A stretch of 6,321 nt of DNA from Acidobacteriota bacterium (GTDB lineage: Bacteria; Acidobacteriota; Terriglobia; Versatilivoradales; Versatilivoraceae). Both the position numbers and the translations under genes were made by a program. The stretch lies in NCBI GenBank assembly GCA_026706225.1, contig JAPOZE010000692.1, positions 1 to 6,321 on the forward strand, read 5' to 3'. The notes beneath the pieces are model-generated. The model was not told the origin of the DNA, ran no database searches, and saw nothing but the letters and a program-made list of their open reading frames with translations. Each line of letters starts with the position of its first letter. The first letter of the stretch is position 1. Shown here in pieces: positions 5,124 to 6,321 of the stretch.

Positions 5124-6321
5124 ATGAAACGCGTCGGTGTTATGGGATTTATCCATGAATCCAATACCTTTGCAGTCACCCCCACCACCTACAAGCACTT
5201 TGAACAGGTCAGCCTCACCCGGGGCAGGGGGCTGATCGAGCGCTGGACCGGAGGCAACCACGAACTGAGTGGTTTTCTGGAGGCCGCCCAATCCAACGAC
5301 CTGGATCCCGTTCCGCTGGTGGCGGCCTTCGCCATGCCGAGCGGCACCATTGTGCGGGAGACCTTCGACGCCATAGCAGATGAGACCGTCGAGGCCCTGA
5401 AGGCGGCCCTGCCCGTGGACGCCCTCTACCTGGCATTGCACGGGGCCACCGTGTCCGAGGAATTCCCCGACGCCGACGGCGAGATGGCTCGCAGGATGCG
5501 GGAAGTGGTGGGACCGGATGTGCCCGTCGTCATGACGCTGGACCTGCATGCCAACGTTTCCCCGGGAATGGCGGCCAGTACCGACGCCACCACCATCTAT
5601 CGCTCCAATCCCCACCTGGACCAGAAAGCCCGAGGACTGGAAGCCGCTTCGTTGCTGGGCCGGACGCTGCGGGGAGAGATTCGACCGGTGCAAGCGCTGG
5701 AGTGCCCGCCACTGATCATCAGCATCGCCAAGCAGTATACGGACGAGCATCCGTCCAAGGGGTTGTATGAGGACGTGGAGTCGGTCTTGCAGTGGCCGGG
5801 CATTCTGTCCGCCAGCGTGGCCATGGGGTTTTCCTACTCGGACGTGGAGGAATTCGGCGCCAGCTTCCTGGCCGTGGCCGACAGGGATCGCGACCTGGCC
5901 CGCAAGGCGGCGCGCTGGATGGCTCAACGGGCCTGGGACCGGCGGGAGGAGTTCCAGGCCGACCTGCCCGATGCCGCCGAGGCGGTGGCCATGGCCATGC
6001 GGGCCCCCGAGGCCCCGGTGGTGCTGATGGATATCGGCGACAACGTTGGTGGCGGAAGCCCGGGGGATTCCACCATCGTCCTGGCCGAAATCGTGGCCCA
6101 GAAAGCCTCCAATGCCATGGTGGTCCTCTTCGATGCCGAGTCGGTGGCTCGCTGTGTTCAGGCCGGAGTCCGCAACCCGGTGAAGCTGGAGGTCGGAGCC
6201 AGGACCGATGGCCGGCACGGTTCCCCGGTCCCCATTCAAGGCCGGGTGCGGATGATCTCGGATGGAATCTTTCAGGAACCGGAAGTGAGGCATGGAGGCT
6301 GGGGTTCCTTCGACCAGGGGG
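5124..6321 (+). CDS. M81 family metallopeptidase, MlrC (microcystinase C)-like, 3' truncated
   Basis: The frame starts at ATG 5124, after AAAGGGAGG (5105-5113, 10-nt spacer), and stays open for 399 codons to the window end. The protein belongs to M81 / MlrC (DUF1485): an N-terminal metallohydrolase domain followed by an MlrC C-terminal domain. Seen: FIHESNTF with Glu12; LHGATV with His106; the zinc motif DLHAN with Asp140 and His142; YRSNPHLDQKARG with His164; MGFSYSDVEEFG before the domain junction; and DNVGGGSPGDST (306-317) opening the C-terminal domain. From memory, Sphingomonad MlrC uses Glu56, His150, Asp184, His186 and His208, and every spacing agrees. MlrC cleaves linearised microcystin and its tetrapeptide, which contain D-residues and iso-linked D-Glu. 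Most M81 proteins have no known substrate, so microcystin itself should not be assumed. About 100 residues are missing downstream. Confidence 0.92.
   Translation, partial: MKRVGVMGFIHESNTFAVTPTTYKHFEQVSLTRGRGLIERWTGGNHELSGFLEAAQSNDLDPVPLVAAFAMPSGTIVRETFDAIADETVEALKAALPVDALYLALHGATVSEEFPDADGEMARRMREVVGPDVPVVMTLDLHANVSPGMAASTDATTIYRSNPHLDQKARGLEAASLLGRTLRGEIRPVQALECPPLIISIAKQYTDEHPSKGLYEDVESVLQWPGILSASVAMGFSYSDVEEFGASFLAVADRDRDLARKAARWMAQRAWDRREEFQADLPDAAEAVAMAMRAPEAPVVLMDIGDNVGGGSPGDSTIVLAEIVAQKASNAMVVLFDAESVARCVQAGVRNPVKLEVGARTDGRHGSPVPIQGRVRMISDGIFQEPEVRHGGWGSFDQG

Noticed and set aside
5121..6293. Open frame of 390 codons on the - strand
   Set aside because: It is the antisense shadow of the M81 metallopeptidase gene. 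The sequence is rich in Gly, His and Arg with no motifs, while the + strand carries exact metal-ligand spacing.

Overview
This is a GC-rich bacterial window (roughly 60-65% GC by eye). Six protein genes all lie on the + strand and are closely spaced, most with strong GGAGG-type ribosome binding sites. The first and last genes are cut by the window edges. No rRNA, tRNA, CRISPR array, insertion sequence or convincing intrinsic terminator was seen. The sequence does not fix a taxon. The strong Shine-Dalgarno use and catabolic gene content would suit a soil or marine heterotroph (for example Acidobacteriota or Proteobacteria), but that is a guess.

Layout: (1) the C-terminal part of a hydantoinase B / oxoprolinase beta-type subunit (1-754); (2) a gap of 145 bp with an AT-richer patch; (3) a D-aminoacylase / N-acyl-D-amino-acid deacylase-like amidohydrolase (900-2495); (4) 10 bp later, a beta-keto acid cleavage enzyme of the BKACE/DUF849 family (2506-3348); (5) a 59-bp gap holding a perfect 15-bp palindrome, then a RimJ/RimL-type GNAT acetyltransferase (3408-3959); (6) an aldo/keto reductase (4042-5025); (7) an M81 / microcystinase MlrC-like metallopeptidase that starts at 5124 and stays open to the window end.

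The enzymes suggest a scavenging or catabolic operon for unusual amide-bonded compounds. The likely steps are ring opening of hydantoin- or oxoproline-like substrates (HyuB, with a HyuA partner expected upstream), removal of N-acyl groups from D-amino acids, hydrolysis of cyclic or D-residue peptides (M81), and downstream handling of keto acids and carbonyls (BKACE, aldo/keto reductase). Two of the enzymes keep their metal ligands but appear to differ at positions that bind substrate or catalyse the reaction in the reference enzymes: the BKACE (Arg22, Gln147, Asn235) and the deacylase (Gln248, His283/Arg285). The substrates are therefore probably not those of the textbook family members. I found no wholly new system. 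The main leads are these altered active sites, the combination of enzymes, and the palindrome before the acetyltransferase gene.
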